Of a stretch of 64,000 nucleotides of DNA, positions 35,708-45,094 are shown piece after piece (position 1 is the first letter of the stretch; the number at the start of each line of letters is the position of its first letter). Where the stretch lies: the NCBI RefSeq assembly GCF_001518015.1, contig NZ_LPUY01000135.1:1-64000 (forward strand), in the 5' to 3' direction. This DNA comes from Tritonibacter horizontis. Lineage in GTDB: Bacteria > Pseudomonadota > Alphaproteobacteria > Rhodobacterales > Rhodobacteraceae. The notes under the pieces were generated by a model. It worked only from the letters and a program-made list of their open reading frames with translations, searched no databases and was not told where the DNA came from. The position numbers and the translations under genes were made by a program.

Positions 35708-36613
35708 TCAGGCCTTTGCAAGTACATCATCCACAACATCCAGGAAAATCTGGATTTTTGGGACGCGCCCAAGCTGGCGATGGTACAGACAATAGAGCGA
35801 AACCAGGGCACCGGACCAATCCGGCAGCACCGGTGTCAATCGCCCAGCGGCGACACTTTCTGTCGCCAGAATATCACTGAGAAGACCAACACCCGCCCCC
35901 GCACAGACGAGCCTTTCCGTCAGGATCGGATCGTCGACTTCGACTGCGGGGGGCCGTTCGATGACAAATGTTTCGTGCGTGTTGAAAAGCTCCCAAAACG
36001 TGCAGTCCCGACGCATCCGCATTCTGTGGGCCACAAGCGGCACGTACATAAGGTCGCTGGGGGTCACGATCGGGTGCTCGGCGCAAAACGACGGTGCTGC
36101 GTACAGGCTCTGCTTCAGCTGCCCCAGTTTTCTGTAGACCAGGGCACTGTCTGCTGGTTCGCCCATGCGAATGGCAATGTCGACGCTTTCGCCGATTAGA
36201 TCGACATTGAGATGGCTGGTCTTCACATCAACCGACACATCGGGACACATCTCCCGGTATCGCGCCAGGATTGTCGGCATCAGGGAATGGGCAAAGCTGA
36301 AGGAGGTCGCAACGCGCAAGATCCCGGTGGTCGGCGCATCGGGCGTATGAAATCCGACCATGCTGCGGTCGATCTGTTCAACATGGTGACCAACGGCATC
36401 CAGCAATTGGCGACCTTCGTCAGTCAGAGAAACACGGCGAGTCGAACGCAGCAACAATGTGGTGCCCAATGCGGTTTCAAGGTTCTGCAGGCGACGGCTG
36501 ACCGTGCTGGGCGGTAATTTCAAACGGTCCGCTGCCGCAGAAAAGCTTTCTGAGCGGGCGATCTCGATCAAGAGACGCAGGTCGTTGAGATCAGGTGTCG
36601 GTCCGGGTTTCAT
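35708..36613 (-). CDS. LysR family transcriptional regulator
   Basis: A 301-residue LysR protein, with the HTH near residues 22-42 (SAAADRLKLPPSTVSRRLQ) and an effector domain (RVATSFSFAHSLMPTILARY, DIAIRMGEPADSALVYRKLG). It is divergent from the exported metallo-hydrolase at 36715, 101 bases between starts. The 17-base inverted repeat at 36622-36638 lies directly before its start, an arrangement seen with autorepression. The 128-base region between 35580 and 35707 holds nothing recognisable. Confidence 0.93.
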   Translation of the reverse strand: MKPGPTPDLNDLRLLIEIARSESFSAAADRLKLPPSTVSRRLQNLETALGTTLLLRSTRRVSLTDEGRQLLDAVGHHVEQIDRSMVGFHTPDAPTTGILRVATSFSFAHSLMPTILARYREMCPDVSVDVKTSHLNVDLIGESVDIAIRMGEPADSALVYRKLGQLKQSLYAAPSFCAEHPIVTPSDLMYVPLVAHRMRMRRDCTFWELFNTHETFVIERPPAVEVDDPILTERLVCAGAGVGLLSDILATESVAAGRLTPVLPDWSGALVSLYCLYHRQLGRVPKIQIFLDVVDDVLAKA

Positions 36614-36621
36614 GGAAAATC

Positions 36622-36638
36622 TGGAATAGTGCCTTCCA
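36622..36638. promoter_or_regulatory. Candidate operator beside lysR
   Basis: TGGAATAGTGCCTTCCA has perfect 5-base arms with a 7-base spacer and begins 9 bases upstream of the lysR start at 36613, 77 bases before the metallo-hydrolase gene. Assignment is positional. Confidence 0.4.
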
Positions 36639-36714
36639 TTTTGAGGGGGTAATCACCGCTTAGGCCTCTCCCTAGGTATTCGGCATCGGTTCGAACATCA
36701 TACAGGAGAAGACC

Positions 36715-37674
36715 ATGACAACGCGTCGAAACATGTTGGGCTTTCTTGCAGGGGCAGCTGCGCTGTCGGCGTCGCCGCGATTTGCGTTTTCTGCCGCTCC
36801 ATTTTCATCGGTGGGCAATTCAGGGTACTACAGGCTGAAGTTCGGTCGGTTTGAGATCACGGCGCTCTCTGATGGCACGTTGGCTTTGCCAATGGCTCAG
36901 ATCTACCAAAACGAGTCTGAGGGCGAAATACAAGCTGCGCTTGATCAAAATTTTCTTGGATCCGAGCCGCATATCTCCATCAACGCCTATCTGGTCAATG
37001 ATGGCACACAGCTGGTCCTGATCGACGCTGGTACGGGAACCCTATTCGGTCCGGATGCGGGCAAGCTGATCCGGCATATGATGGTCTCGGGCTATCAACC
37101 CGAACAGGTCGATGCGGTGTTGCTGACGCATATTCACGCCGACCATTCAGGTGGCCTTACGGTTGCCGGCAAGGCCGTTTTTCCAAATGCGACAGTTTAT
37201 GTGCCGCAGCGTGAATACGCCTTCTGGATCAATCGCGAGGGTCTCACGGCGCCAACCGCAGAGATGAAAACGGATCTGCAGCGCGCGCAGGTCTCGCTTG
37301 CGCCATATATCAAGACCGGGCGTGTGGTGCGTTTTGCCGATGATGCTGACCCGTTGCCCAATTTTGGCTCCATTCTCCGGCCAGGTCACACCCCGGGACA
37401 TAGCTCTATCGTCCTTAAGACAGAGGCGGGCGAGCAATTGGTTTTCTGGGGGGACATCATCCATGGCGACTATATCCAATTTGATAGTCCGGATATCTAC
37501 GTGAGTTTTGACGTGGATGGCGCGCAGGCCGCCGCAACCCGCAGGCGTGTGCTGGCGGAAGCGGCGGACAAACACTATCTGGTTGCGGGGGCGCATCTTC
37601 CCTTTCCTGGGATTGGACGGGTGGCGCGGGATGAGACGCTCTATCGTTTTGTGCCGCTTAACTACGAAATTTAG
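36715..37674 (+). CDS. Exported MBL-fold metallo-hydrolase
   Basis: A 319-residue metallo-beta-lactamase-fold enzyme. The N-terminus TTRRNMLGFLAGAAALSA is a Tat-like leader with twin Arg. The zinc site begins with THIHADHSGG (about residues 138-147), then HTPGHSS, WGDIIHGD and GAHLPFPG supply the remaining ligands. The family includes lactonases and alkylsulfatase- or methyl-parathion-hydrolase-like enzymes. It is probably periplasmic. It stands alone, divergent from LysR, so regulation by a small ligand is likely. Quorum-signal lactonase activity is possible but not shown. Confidence 0.88.
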   Translation: MTTRRNMLGFLAGAAALSASPRFAFSAAPFSSVGNSGYYRLKFGRFEITALSDGTLALPMAQIYQNESEGEIQAALDQNFLGSEPHISINAYLVNDGTQLVLIDAGTGTLFGPDAGKLIRHMMVSGYQPEQVDAVLLTHIHADHSGGLTVAGKAVFPNATVYVPQREYAFWINREGLTAPTAEMKTDLQRAQVSLAPYIKTGRVVRFADDADPLPNFGSILRPGHTPGHSSIVLKTEAGEQLVFWGDIIHGDYIQFDSPDIYVSFDVDGAQAAATRRRVLAEAADKHYLVAGAHLPFPGIGRVARDETLYRFVPLNYEI

Positions 37675-37708
37675 GGTCGCCCGCCGACAGCGCTTCAGAA
37701 CCCGACCA

Positions 37709-38419
37709 TCAGCGCCGGGTCGCGCTCCACTGGTCAAAGTCGCGCTGCGCGGCTTCCAGTGCCTCGATATTGAGGATCCGGGTCACCAGGGCCCGGTTCA
37801 GGGCGCGCACCCGTTTGTTCAGCGGTTCGGTTTCTTCGGCATCGACCCCGAGCTTGTCATAAAGCGCCAGCAGGCGGTTTTGCACGGTGCGCAGTGACAT
37901 GCCCCGGCGTTCGGCGATCCGCTTGTCCTGCAGGCCGATCGCCAAGTCCAAGAGCACCGCAAATTCGCTGTCGTCGAGGGTTGCCCAGGGGGTGGCCTGA
38001 CGGCGCTGCAGGCGGTGGATCTCGCGATCCACCATGATTTGCCCTTCGATCAGCACTGCCCGCAGTGCCAGTTTCAACCGGTCGCGGGGCGCGGTCTTGA
38101 GCACATACCCATAGGCGCTATCCTCTGGCACGATGGCGGTGATGCCGCGCAGATAGGCCTCATCGGCGTAATTCGACCAGAACAGGATGCGGGTTTCCGG
38201 CCTCTCCTGCCACAAGGTCCGGGCGGCCTCGATCCCATTGCGGGTGGCCATGCGCAGGTCCATCACCACGGCCTGGATCGACAGCAGTCGGGCTTCGCGC
38301 TCGGCCTCGGCCCCGTTCTGGGCATGAAAAATCTCAGAGACTTCGGGCAGGGCATCGGCCAGCATCTCCTCCATCCAGGAGGCGTGAAACTGATCGTCTT
38401 CGACAAGCAGAACCTTCAT
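37709..38419 (-). CDS. Response regulator with LuxR/NarL-type output domain
   Basis: A 236-residue regulator. The receiver domain has acidic pair Glu7/Asp8/Asp9, phospho-acceptor Asp54 (VVMDLRM), and Lys109 in the YVLKTA segment. A C-terminal HTH about residues 147-195 (DKRIAERRGMSLRTVQNRLLALY) is a LuxR-type helix pair. Its start overlaps the kinase stop (ATGA), so it is the partner of that kinase. The pair is divergent from the ABC operon at 39789, and the tandem repeats at 39639-39678 are its likely targets. Confidence 0.93.
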   Translation of the reverse strand: MKVLLVEDDQFHASWMEEMLADALPEVSEIFHAQNGAEAEREARLLSIQAVVMDLRMATRNGIEAARTLWQERPETRILFWSNYADEAYLRGITAIVPEDSAYGYVLKTAPRDRLKLALRAVLIEGQIMVDREIHRLQRRQATPWATLDDSEFAVLLDLAIGLQDKRIAERRGMSLRTVQNRLLALYDKLGVDAEETEPLNKRVRALNRALVTRILNIEALEAAQRDFDQWSATRR

Positions 38420-39573
38420 GGCGACTCCAATGATACAGCGACGCGGGTGCCCGCCTCGGAGCGAATATCCAGCGTCGCTGAAATCAGCCGGGCACGGGTG
38501 CGGATATGGGCGAGGCCCGATTGGCGGGCCGGGGCGGCGGGGATACCACAGCCATTGTCGGCAATTTCGACCGACAGGCGGTGCGGGGCCGGGTGGTCGA
38601 TAATGATCTCGACCCGGCTGGCGCCGGAATGACGGCAGGCGTTGTTGATCGCCTCTTGAGCGATACGAAACAGCGCGGTGCGCACCAGCGGCGCCAGCGT
38701 GTCGGCGGCCCCGTCTGTGCGATCCTCGACCGTCACCGTCATCGGCGCAAGTCCAGCGGCGCGCTCCAGGTGCACCCGAACCGCATGGGCAAAGCCGAAG
38801 AGGTCCAGCACCGTCGGCACAGCTGTGTCGATGATGCGGCGCAGATCGGCGATGGTTTCGTTCAACCGGCTGGCCAGCATATCGCGCGCCAGAGGCGGAT
38901 CGCCCGTTACCTCGCGCAGCAGCCGTGACAGATCCGCCAGCGTCTGGTCGTGCAGGTCCATGCCGATACGCTGGCGTTCCTGTTCCAGCGCCTGGGTCAG
39001 TTCCAGCGCCCCCCGGCGCAGCCCATCATCACTGTCGCGCGGGGCTGATGCGGTGCGGCGGGCGCGTTCGGCGCTGTGCAGGGTCTGGACGCAGGGCGCC
39101 AGAATGGCCGCGATGGCCTGGGCACGGCTGACGGTTTCGGCGGTATAAAGCCCATGGGCAGAATGCGAAATGTTCAGCGTCCCTATGATTTTGCCTCCCA
39201 CCGACATCAAGACATTGACGCGACTGCGCAGACGATGGTTCAGGATCGGCTCGCAACTGGCGCCGGGATAGGTGTAGCGCGGATCCTCGGTGGCATCGGC
39301 GGTCAGCATATGGTCGCATTGCCCCATCAGCAATTCGCGGATCGGTGCATAGGCAATCCGACCCGAGGCCCGTGACCAACGGGTGCGGATGCCGACCTCA
39401 TAACTGACCACCCAACCGGGACGATCCAGCAGACAGAGATCCGCATGGGTGAAGGGGATCAGCTCGGCGATGTCACTGGCCACCGCCTCTAGGGCGGAGG
39501 TCACATCGGTGCGCGCGGCCAGATGCGCGGCGATACGGTCGAGCGCGCTTGGCGGCTCTGTCGTGGTGATCAT
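38416..39573 (-). CDS. GAF-domain sensor histidine kinase (HisKA_3 type)
   Basis: A 385-residue soluble kinase. A GAF-like sensor domain (about residues 25-170) is followed by the dimerisation box ERQRIGMDLHDQTLADLSRL with phospho-acceptor His208, and an ATP-binding domain (N-box NNACRHSG, G-box IADNGCGIPA). No membrane segments are visible, so it senses a cytoplasmic cue, possibly a small molecule or redox state. ATG 39573 follows GGGAGGAGCC; in-frame sequence upstream is spacer. The kinase and regulator form one operon. Confidence 0.93.
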   Translation of the reverse strand: MITTTEPPSALDRIAAHLAARTDVTSALEAVASDIAELIPFTHADLCLLDRPGWVVSYEVGIRTRWSRASGRIAYAPIRELLMGQCDHMLTADATEDPRYTYPGASCEPILNHRLRSRVNVLMSVGGKIIGTLNISHSAHGLYTAETVSRAQAIAAILAPCVQTLHSAERARRTASAPRDSDDGLRRGALELTQALEQERQRIGMDLHDQTLADLSRLLREVTGDPPLARDMLASRLNETIADLRRIIDTAVPTVLDLFGFAHAVRVHLERAAGLAPMTVTVEDRTDGAADTLAPLVRTALFRIAQEAINNACRHSGASRVEIIIDHPAPHRLSVEIADNGCGIPAAPARQSGLAHIRTRARLISATLDIRSEAGTRVAVSLESP

Positions 39574-39638
39574 CGCGGCTCCTCCCTTGCGCGTTCCCGC
39601 AAGAATGCCCCGCTGCGAGGCAAATGGAAACACTGTCA

Positions 39639-39678
39639 CCCGCAAGTTTGCTGCGGGAACCCGCAACAGGTCTGCGGG
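39639..39678. promoter_or_regulatory. Two tandem inverted repeats, probable response-regulator binding sites
   Basis: CCCGCA-N7-TGCGGG occurs twice, at 39639-39657 and 39660-39678, centres 21 bases apart (two helical turns). A further half-site CCCGCA lies at 39596-39601, 43 bases upstream of the first. They sit in the spacer between the divergent kinase and the ABC receptor gene. Confidence 0.65.
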
Positions 39679-39788
39679 CGGTTGCCTTTACAGCCGCGCC
39701 AGACTGACGGCACCATTCCTGCGACCGGATCCGCAGAGGAGGCGAGGCCCGGCTGACAGGAGCGCGCGCAAGCGCAGGGAGGACCAAG

Positions 39789-40793
39789 ATGAAAAACCAT
39801 TTTACGGGCGCAGCTGTGCTGGCGCTGATTGCGGGGGCTGTGGCCGCTGACACGGCCGACAAGCGTATCGCGCTATCCAACAACTATGCCGGAAATTCGT
39901 GGCGTCAGGCCATGTTGTCGACGTTTCAGGAAACCGCCGATCAGGCGGTGGCCGATGGCATTGTCGCCGCTGCCGATGCCTATACCACCTCTGAGAACCA
40001 GCCAACGGAGCAGGCCGCGCAGATCCAGAACATGATCCTGCAAGGCTATGATGCGATTGTCCTGAATGCGGCCTCCCCAACAGCGCTGAATGGCGCGGTC
40101 AAGGAAGCCTGCGACGCGGGTCTTGTCGTCGTCAGCTTTGACGGCATCGTGACCGAACCCTGCGCCTGGCGCATCGCGGTGGATTTTGCCGCCATGGGCA
40201 AGGAAGAGATCGACTATCTCGCGACACGCCTGCCCGATGGCGGCAACTTGCTTGAAATCCGCGGTCTGGCCGGGGTGTTCGTCGATGATGAGATCTCCAA
40301 AGGGATCCATGCGGGCGTTGCCGAGCACGACAAATTCGACATCGTCGGGTCGGTGCATGGCGACTGGGCTCAGGACGTGGCGCAAAAGGCCGTCGCCGGT
40401 ATCCTGCCCTCGCTGCCTGAGGTCGTCGGTGTGGCCACGCAAGGTGGCGATGGCTATGGCGTCGCCCAGGCCTTTGCCGCGGCGGGGCGCGACACGCCGC
40501 TGATCGTGCTGGGCAACCGCCAGGACGAACTCAAGTGGTGGGCCGAGCAGCGCGATGCCAACGGCTATGAAACGCTGTCGCTGTCGATTGCGCCGGGCGT
40601 TGCATCGCTGGCTTTCTGGGTGTCGCAGCAGATCCTCGATGGCAAGGAGGTGCCAAAGGATCTGACGGTGCCGTTCCTCAAGATCACCCAAGCGGATCTG
40701 GACGCGACCCTGGCGTCCACGCCCGAAGGGTCGGTGGCCAATACGGTCTACACGCTGGAAGACGCGCAAGCGGTCATCGAAGCGGCCGAATGA
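39789..40793 (+). CDS. Ribose-type ABC transporter solute-binding protein
   Basis: A 334-residue periplasmic-binding-protein-1 receptor (RbsB/XylF class) with a signal peptide (cleavage near AVA-AD, residue 20). The motif QNMILQGYDAIVLNAASPTALN and the hinge region VATQGGDGYGVAQAF are typical of sugar receptors. ATG 39789 follows AGGGAGGACC. It is followed by an intrinsic-terminator-like hairpin before the ATPase gene, as often seen when the receptor is made in excess. The ligand is a pentose, hexose or similar polyol by family. Confidence 0.9.
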   Translation: MKNHFTGAAVLALIAGAVAADTADKRIALSNNYAGNSWRQAMLSTFQETADQAVADGIVAAADAYTTSENQPTEQAAQIQNMILQGYDAIVLNAASPTALNGAVKEACDAGLVVVSFDGIVTEPCAWRIAVDFAAMGKEEIDYLATRLPDGGNLLEIRGLAGVFVDDEISKGIHAGVAEHDKFDIVGSVHGDWAQDVAQKAVAGILPSLPEVVGVATQGGDGYGVAQAFAAAGRDTPLIVLGNRQDELKWWAEQRDANGYETLSLSIAPGVASLAFWVSQQILDGKEVPKDLTVPFLKITQADLDATLASTPEGSVANTVYTLEDAQAVIEAAE

Positions 40794-40805
40794 GCCACCC
40801 TGAAC

Positions 40806-40839
40806 GCCCCCGTGTGCTGCGGCATGCGGGGGCTTTTTT
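40806..40839 (+). terminator. Intrinsic terminator/attenuator after the receptor gene
   Basis: GCCCCCG at 40806-40812 pairs with CGGGGGC at 40827-40833, followed directly by six T. It lies between the receptor stop and the ATPase start, so it probably reduces downstream transcription. Confidence 0.85.
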
Positions 40840-40853
40840 GACGCGAGGTCGTG

Positions 40854-42299
40854 ATGAGCGGAACAGAAACCGGGCCGGTGGTGGTTGAACTCACCAATGC
40901 GGCGAAACATTTCGGGCCGGTGCGCGCGCTGGACGGGGTATCGCTGCGCGTACATCCCGGTGATTGCGTCGGGCTGGTCGGCCACAATGGTGCGGGAAAA
41001 TCGACGCTGGTGAACCTGGTGAACGGCGCGTTGGCGCCCACGGGCGGGAGCGTGACCTTTCCCGGCGGCACCGACGGCGTCCGGGCAGTCTTTCAGGAAC
41101 TGTCGCTCTGCCCGAACCTGACTGTGGCCGAAAACCTGCGAGTTTCGCATCCCGGCCTGACGGGGCTGCGCTGGCGCCGGGCGGCGCGGGCGGAAATCGG
41201 CGCATCGCTGGACAGGGTTTTCCCCGACCACGGCATTGATGTCGATGCACCGGTGGACACGCTGAGCATCGCGCAACGCCAGATGGTCGAGATCGCCATC
41301 GGCTTTGCCCCCCGGGCAGGGCAGGCGCGACTGGTGATCCTGGACGAACCGACAAGCGCGCTGGATGCCGGCATCGCCGAGCAATTGCTGGCTCATGTGC
41401 GCCGGTTCTGCGCGGCGGGTGGTGCCGTGATCTTCATCAGCCACATGATGGGAGAGATTTTTTCCGTCGCCAATCGGATCGTCGTCCTGAAGGACGGCAG
41501 ATCGGTGGCGGAGCGCCCAGCGGCGGAGTTTACCCGTCAGGGGCTGGTCGATGCCATGGGACATGTCGTGACCGCCGCTGCAGCCGCCGCAGCCCGCGCC
41601 GCGCCGGGTGAGATTGTGATCGAGGCCGAAGGCCTCAACGCGCGCCGGGGCGAGATTGTCGGCCTGTCGGGTCTGGCCGGCCACGGGCAGGCGGCAGCGC
41701 TGGCACGGATCTATCTGGCGCGGACGTCGGGCTGGCGAACAGCTGGGCCGTCGCGGTCAAAGCAGACGGCGAATGCGGTTTTTGTCGCGGGTGATCGTGG
41801 CCGTGACGGGGTGTTCCCGCTCTGGTCGATCCTGCGCAACGTTTCGATTTCGGTCCTTGGGCGCGACGCCCGCGCCGGTGTCGTAAACCGCCGGGCGGAG
41901 CGTACCCTTGCAGAGGACTGGCGTCGCCGCATTGGCATCCGCACCGACAATCTGGACAACCCGCTGTTGTCGCTGTCAGGCGGCAACCAGCAGAAGGTGT
42001 TGTTCGCCCGCGCGCTGGCCTCGGACGCGGAGGTGGTCATCATGGACGACCCGATGCGCGGGGTCGACGTGGGCACCAAGCAGGACGTCTATGCGATGAT
42101 CCGCGCGGAGGCCGCCAAGGGGCGCACCTTTCTTTGGTATTCAACCGAGACAGAGGAGGTCTGCCAATGCGACCGGGTCTTTGTCTTTCGCAACGGTACC
42201 ATCAGCGCCGAGCTGACCGGTGCCGACATCACGGAGGAAAAGATACTGGAAGCCTCGTTTGAAATGCAGGACGCCCTCCCACAGGTGGTGCCCGCATGA
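40854..42299 (+). CDS. Sugar ABC transporter ATP-binding protein, two-domain (RbsA/XylG type)
   Basis: A 481-residue tandem ATPase. Domain 1 has Walker [10 protein letters not shown] (residues 43-51), [12 protein letters not shown] and Walker [12 protein letters not shown]. Domain 2 has the degenerate Walker [15 protein letters not shown], signature [15 protein letters not shown] and Walker [13 protein letters not shown]. Degeneracy of the second Walker A is usual for this family. Domain 2 is rather short, so the whole is slightly below the usual 495-510 residues. The ATG at 40854 follows GAGGTC. It is coupled to the first permease by ATGA. Confidence 0.92.
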   Translation: MSGTETGPVVVELTNAAKHFGPVRALDGVSLRVHPGDCVGLVGHNGAGKSTLVNLVNGALAPTGGSVTFPGGTDGVRAVFQELSLCPNLTVAENLRVSHPGLTGLRWRRAARAEIGASLDRVFPDHGIDVDAPVDTLSIAQRQMVEIAIGFAPRAGQARLVILDEPTSALDAGIAEQLLAHVRRFCAAGGAVIFISHMMGEIFSVANRIVVLKDGRSVAERPAAEFTRQGLVDAMGHVVTAAAAAAARAAPGEIVIEAEGLNARRGEIVGLSGLAGHGQAAALARIYLARTSGWRTAGPSRSKQTANAVFVAGDRGRDGVFPLWSILRNVSISVLGRDARAGVVNRRAERTLAEDWRRRIGIRTDNLDNPLLSLSGGNQQKVLFARALASDAEVVIMDDPMRGVDVGTKQDVYAMIRAEAAKGRTFLWYSTETEEVCQCDRVFVFRNGTISAELTGADITEEKILEASFEMQDALPQVVPA

Positions 42300-43216
42300 A
42301 CCGTTATCGCATTCTGTTGCCGGTCGTCTCGCTGGCGGTCCTGTTGGGGCTGACCTTCTGGATGCAGCCCCGCGCCATGAGCTATTTCGGCGTCAATCTG
42401 CTGTTCAATCTGGCGGTGCCGATTGCGCTGGCGACGGTCGCACAGATGTTCATCATCATGGTGAATGACATTGACCTGTCGATCGGCGCCTTTGTCAGTC
42501 TGGCGGCATGTGTCACGGCGACATGGCTGAACGATGCGCCTCTGATTGGCCTGCTGGCGATGGCGGCTCTGATCCTGGCCTATGCCGGGATGGGGGCCGT
42601 AATCCACGCGTTAGAGCTTCCGGCCATCGTGGTGACCCTGGGCATGTCCTTTGTCTGGGGCGGGCTGGCCCTGTTTTTACTGCCGACACCGGGAGGCGCG
42701 GCGCCGGAATGGCTGCGAGCGATCATGAAGGTAAAGCCGCCACTCGTGCCAATGGCTGTGGTTGCCGCCCTACTAATCGCGGGGGTCACCCACCTGCTGG
42801 TGATCCGTGCCGGGTTGGGGACGGTCCTGCGCGGCGTCGGTGGCAATCCGCGCGCCTTGACGCGGGCGGGGTGGAACGTGATGCAGCTGAAGGCGCTGGC
42901 CTATGCCGGGGCGGGCCTGTTTGGCGTGCTGGCTGGCATGGCCCTGGTCGGGTTGACCACCGCAGCGGACGCCAATATCGCGCTGCGTTATACCTTGCTG
43001 TCCATTGCCGGTGTCATCCTGGGCGGCGGTGAATTCACCGGCGGCAAGGTCAGCCCGGTGGGGGCTGTAATTGGCGCGCTGACATTGACGCTTGCGGCCT
43101 CATTTCTGTCCTTCATGCGGCTGTCGCCGGATTGGCAGATCGGCGCACAGGGTGCGATTCTGATCCTGGTGCTGACGGCGCGGCTGATCTTTGCCCGCCG
43201 GGGAGAAACGACATGA
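42296..43216 (+). CDS. Sugar ABC transporter permease (RbsC type)
   Basis: A 306-residue permease with about 8-10 hydrophobic segments and the RbsC-family segments [47 protein letters not shown] and [18 protein letters not shown]. It overlaps the ATPase stop and the next permease start, both ATGA, so the three are translated as a unit. It pairs with the 43213 permease as a heterodimer. Confidence 0.93.
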   Translation: MNRYRILLPVVSLAVLLGLTFWMQPRAMSYFGVNLLFNLAVPIALATVAQMFIIMVNDIDLSIGAFVSLAACVTATWLNDAPLIGLLAMAALILAYAGMGAVIHALELPAIVVTLGMSFVWGGLALFLLPTPGGAAPEWLRAIMKVKPPLVPMAVVAALLIAGVTHLLVIRAGLGTVLRGVGGNPRALTRAGWNVMQLKALAYAGAGLFGVLAGMALVGLTTAADANIALRYTLLSIAGVILGGGEFTGGKVSPVGAVIGALTLTLAASFLSFMRLSPDWQIGAQGAILILVLTARLIFARRGETT

Positions 43217-44157
43217 GCCTTGCAGGAATGACATCGAAGCCCTGGATCTGGGCCTGGGCTGCCGCCGCATTGGCGTTTGCCGCGACGCTGGTGTTGACCC
43301 AGGGGCGTGGCGCAGGCGAGCTGGCCTATGCGGCGCTGAGCTTCGGGGCCTTTGCCGCGATTGTCGGGCTGGGGCAGATGCTGGTCATCACGCTGGGGCC
43401 GGGCAATGTCGATCTGTCGATCCCGGCCACCATGACGCTGGCCGCTACTTTGGCGCTGAAGTTCATGGGGTCCGATCCTGGAACCGCTCTGCCGGGACTG
43501 GCCATCGCGCTGGCTGTCGGGCTTGGGGTCGGGGCGGCGAACTTTGCTCTGATTTTTTTGCTGCGGCTGCCGCCGATCATCGCCACGCTGGCAGCCTCGC
43601 TGATCTATCAGAGCCTCGCGATCTGGTCGAACCGGGGCCTGCGGATCAAGCCACCGACAGGACTGGCCGAATTCGCCACCGGTCGCTTTCTCGGACTGCC
43701 CAATGTGGCCTGGGTCGGGCTGGCGCTGGCGCTGATGGTCTGGGTCCTGCTGGAACGCAGCCTCTGGGGACGTTGGCTGCTGGCTTCGGGGCAGAACCTG
43801 CGCGCCGCCCGGCTGGCGGGTGTTCCTGTCGAGGCGGTACGCGCCGCGACCTACCTTGCCGTGGCGGTCTTTGCCGCGTTGGCGGGCTATCTCCTGGCGA
43901 GCTTCTCGGGCGGCGCGGCGCTGAACATGGGGGCGGAGTATCTGCTGATGTCGATTGCCGTTGTGGTGATCGGGGGCAGCTCCATCGCCGGGGGCAATTC
44001 GAACGTACCTGGCGTCTGGGGCGCGGCGCTGTTCATGTTCCTGGTGGTTTCCATGCTGAACAGCTATGGCGCCGCGGCCGGGGTGCGCAACGTGCTGACC
44101 GGCACCATCATCATCGCAATCGTCATCGCCGCCAGCAGCCGGAGGGCCCGCATATGA
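43213..44157 (+). CDS. Sugar ABC transporter permease (RbsC type), second subunit
   Basis: A 314-residue permease with similar topology and motifs: LGPGNVDLSIPATMTLAA, LPPIIATLAASLIYQSLA, SGQNLRAARLAGVP and VVVIGGSSIAGGNSNVPG. The start overlaps the first permease stop, and its own stop overlaps the lactonase start (ATATGA). Two different permease genes in place of one are common for RbsC systems of Rhizobiales and Rhodobacterales. Confidence 0.93.
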   Translation: MSLAGMTSKPWIWAWAAAALAFAATLVLTQGRGAGELAYAALSFGAFAAIVGLGQMLVITLGPGNVDLSIPATMTLAATLALKFMGSDPGTALPGLAIALAVGLGVGAANFALIFLLRLPPIIATLAASLIYQSLAIWSNRGLRIKPPTGLAEFATGRFLGLPNVAWVGLALALMVWVLLERSLWGRWLLASGQNLRAARLAGVPVEAVRAATYLAVAVFAALAGYLLASFSGGAALNMGAEYLLMSIAVVVIGGSSIAGGNSNVPGVWGAALFMFLVVSMLNSYGAAAGVRNVLTGTIIIAIVIAASSRRARI

Positions 44158-45089
44158 TCACCTTGCCACCGCATTTGCAGGTGCACGACCCGCGCTTTGC
44201 CGCGCTGGTGCACCCGATGTCCAAGCTGGAGCGCATCGCCGAGGGGTTCACATGGACCGAGGGGCCGGTCTGGTTCGGCGATCGTGATTGCCTGCTGTTT
44301 TCGGACATCCCGTCGCGCCGCATCCTGCGCTGGTCCGAGGCCGACGGCCTGAGCGTCTATCGCAATGACAGCGGGTTCAACAACGGCAATACGCGGGATC
44401 GGCAGGGCCGGTTGATCGGCTGCCGTCACGGGCCGCGTGACGTGGTGCGCACCGAATATGACGGGACACTAACCGTGCTGGCGCGCACCTGGCAGGGCAA
44501 GCGGCTGAATTCCCCCAATGATGTGGTGGTCAGTTCCGACGGGGCGGTGTGGTTCACCGATCCCACCTATGGCATCCTGTCGAATTTTGAAGGCTTCCGA
44601 ACCCCGCCGGAGCAACCCGCCCGCAATGTCTACCGCCTGTCGTCCGAGGGCGACCTGTCGGTGGTGGCCGGCGATTTTGTGCAACCAAACGGCCTGTGTT
44701 TTTCGCCGGACGAAACACGGCTGTATATCGCAGAAAGCGGGTCAAGCCATGACGACGACGTGCCTGCGGTGATCCGCGTATTCGACGTGACCGGGAACCG
44801 GTTGGAGGATGGAGGCGTCTTTGCCACCATTGATGACGGGCTGCCCGACGGGCTGCGCTGTGACATGCAGGGCAACCTGTGGAGTTCAGCGCGCGACGGG
44901 GTGCATTGCTTTGACCCGCAGGGCGTCCTGCTGGGCAAGATTCTGGTGCCGGAAACCGTGTCGAACCTGTGCTTTGGCGGAGCGGACGGGCAGCGGCTGT
45001 TCATCACCGCTACCACCGGCGTTTATCGCACCTTTGTCGATGTCATGGGGGCGGAACCCTGGACCCGTGGACGGCTCTGTGCGGGGTAG
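44154..45089 (+). CDS. SMP-30/gluconolactonase family lactonase
   Basis: A 311-residue six-bladed beta-propeller. Metal-ligand regions are TEGPVWFGDR (Glu), SPNDVVVSSDG (Asn), VQPNGLCFSPDE and IDDGLPDGLRCDMQG (Asp). It hydrolyses a sugar lactone to the aldonic acid, the step after oxidation of an aldose. There is no signal peptide, so it acts in the cytoplasm. It is coupled to the permease gene, so the imported sugar is probably handled by an oxidative, non-phosphorylating route. No sugar dehydrogenase is encoded on the same strand here; the GMC enzyme at 45095 is a candidate. Confidence 0.9.
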   Translation: MITLPPHLQVHDPRFAALVHPMSKLERIAEGFTWTEGPVWFGDRDCLLFSDIPSRRILRWSEADGLSVYRNDSGFNNGNTRDRQGRLIGCRHGPRDVVRTEYDGTLTVLARTWQGKRLNSPNDVVVSSDGAVWFTDPTYGILSNFEGFRTPPEQPARNVYRLSSEGDLSVVAGDFVQPNGLCFSPDETRLYIAESGSSHDDDVPAVIRVFDVTGNRLEDGGVFATIDDGLPDGLRCDMQGNLWSSARDGVHCFDPQGVLLGKILVPETVSNLCFGGADGQRLFITATTGVYRTFVDVMGAEPWTRGRLCAG

Positions 45090-45094
45090 GTGGG

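Noticed and set aside
40854-42299. Degenerate second Walker A as a broken ATPase
   Set aside because: Loss of the second Walker A is normal for RbsA/XylG-type tandem ATPases; the other motifs are intact.
42296-44157. The two adjacent RbsC-type permeases as a recent duplication
   Set aside because: They differ in sequence throughout and such heterodimeric permease pairs are common in this order.
43191-45089. A 632-codon frame suggesting a permease-lactonase fusion
   Set aside because: The first half is a shadow of the permease in another frame; the lactonase starts at 44154 with an overlap of the permease stop.
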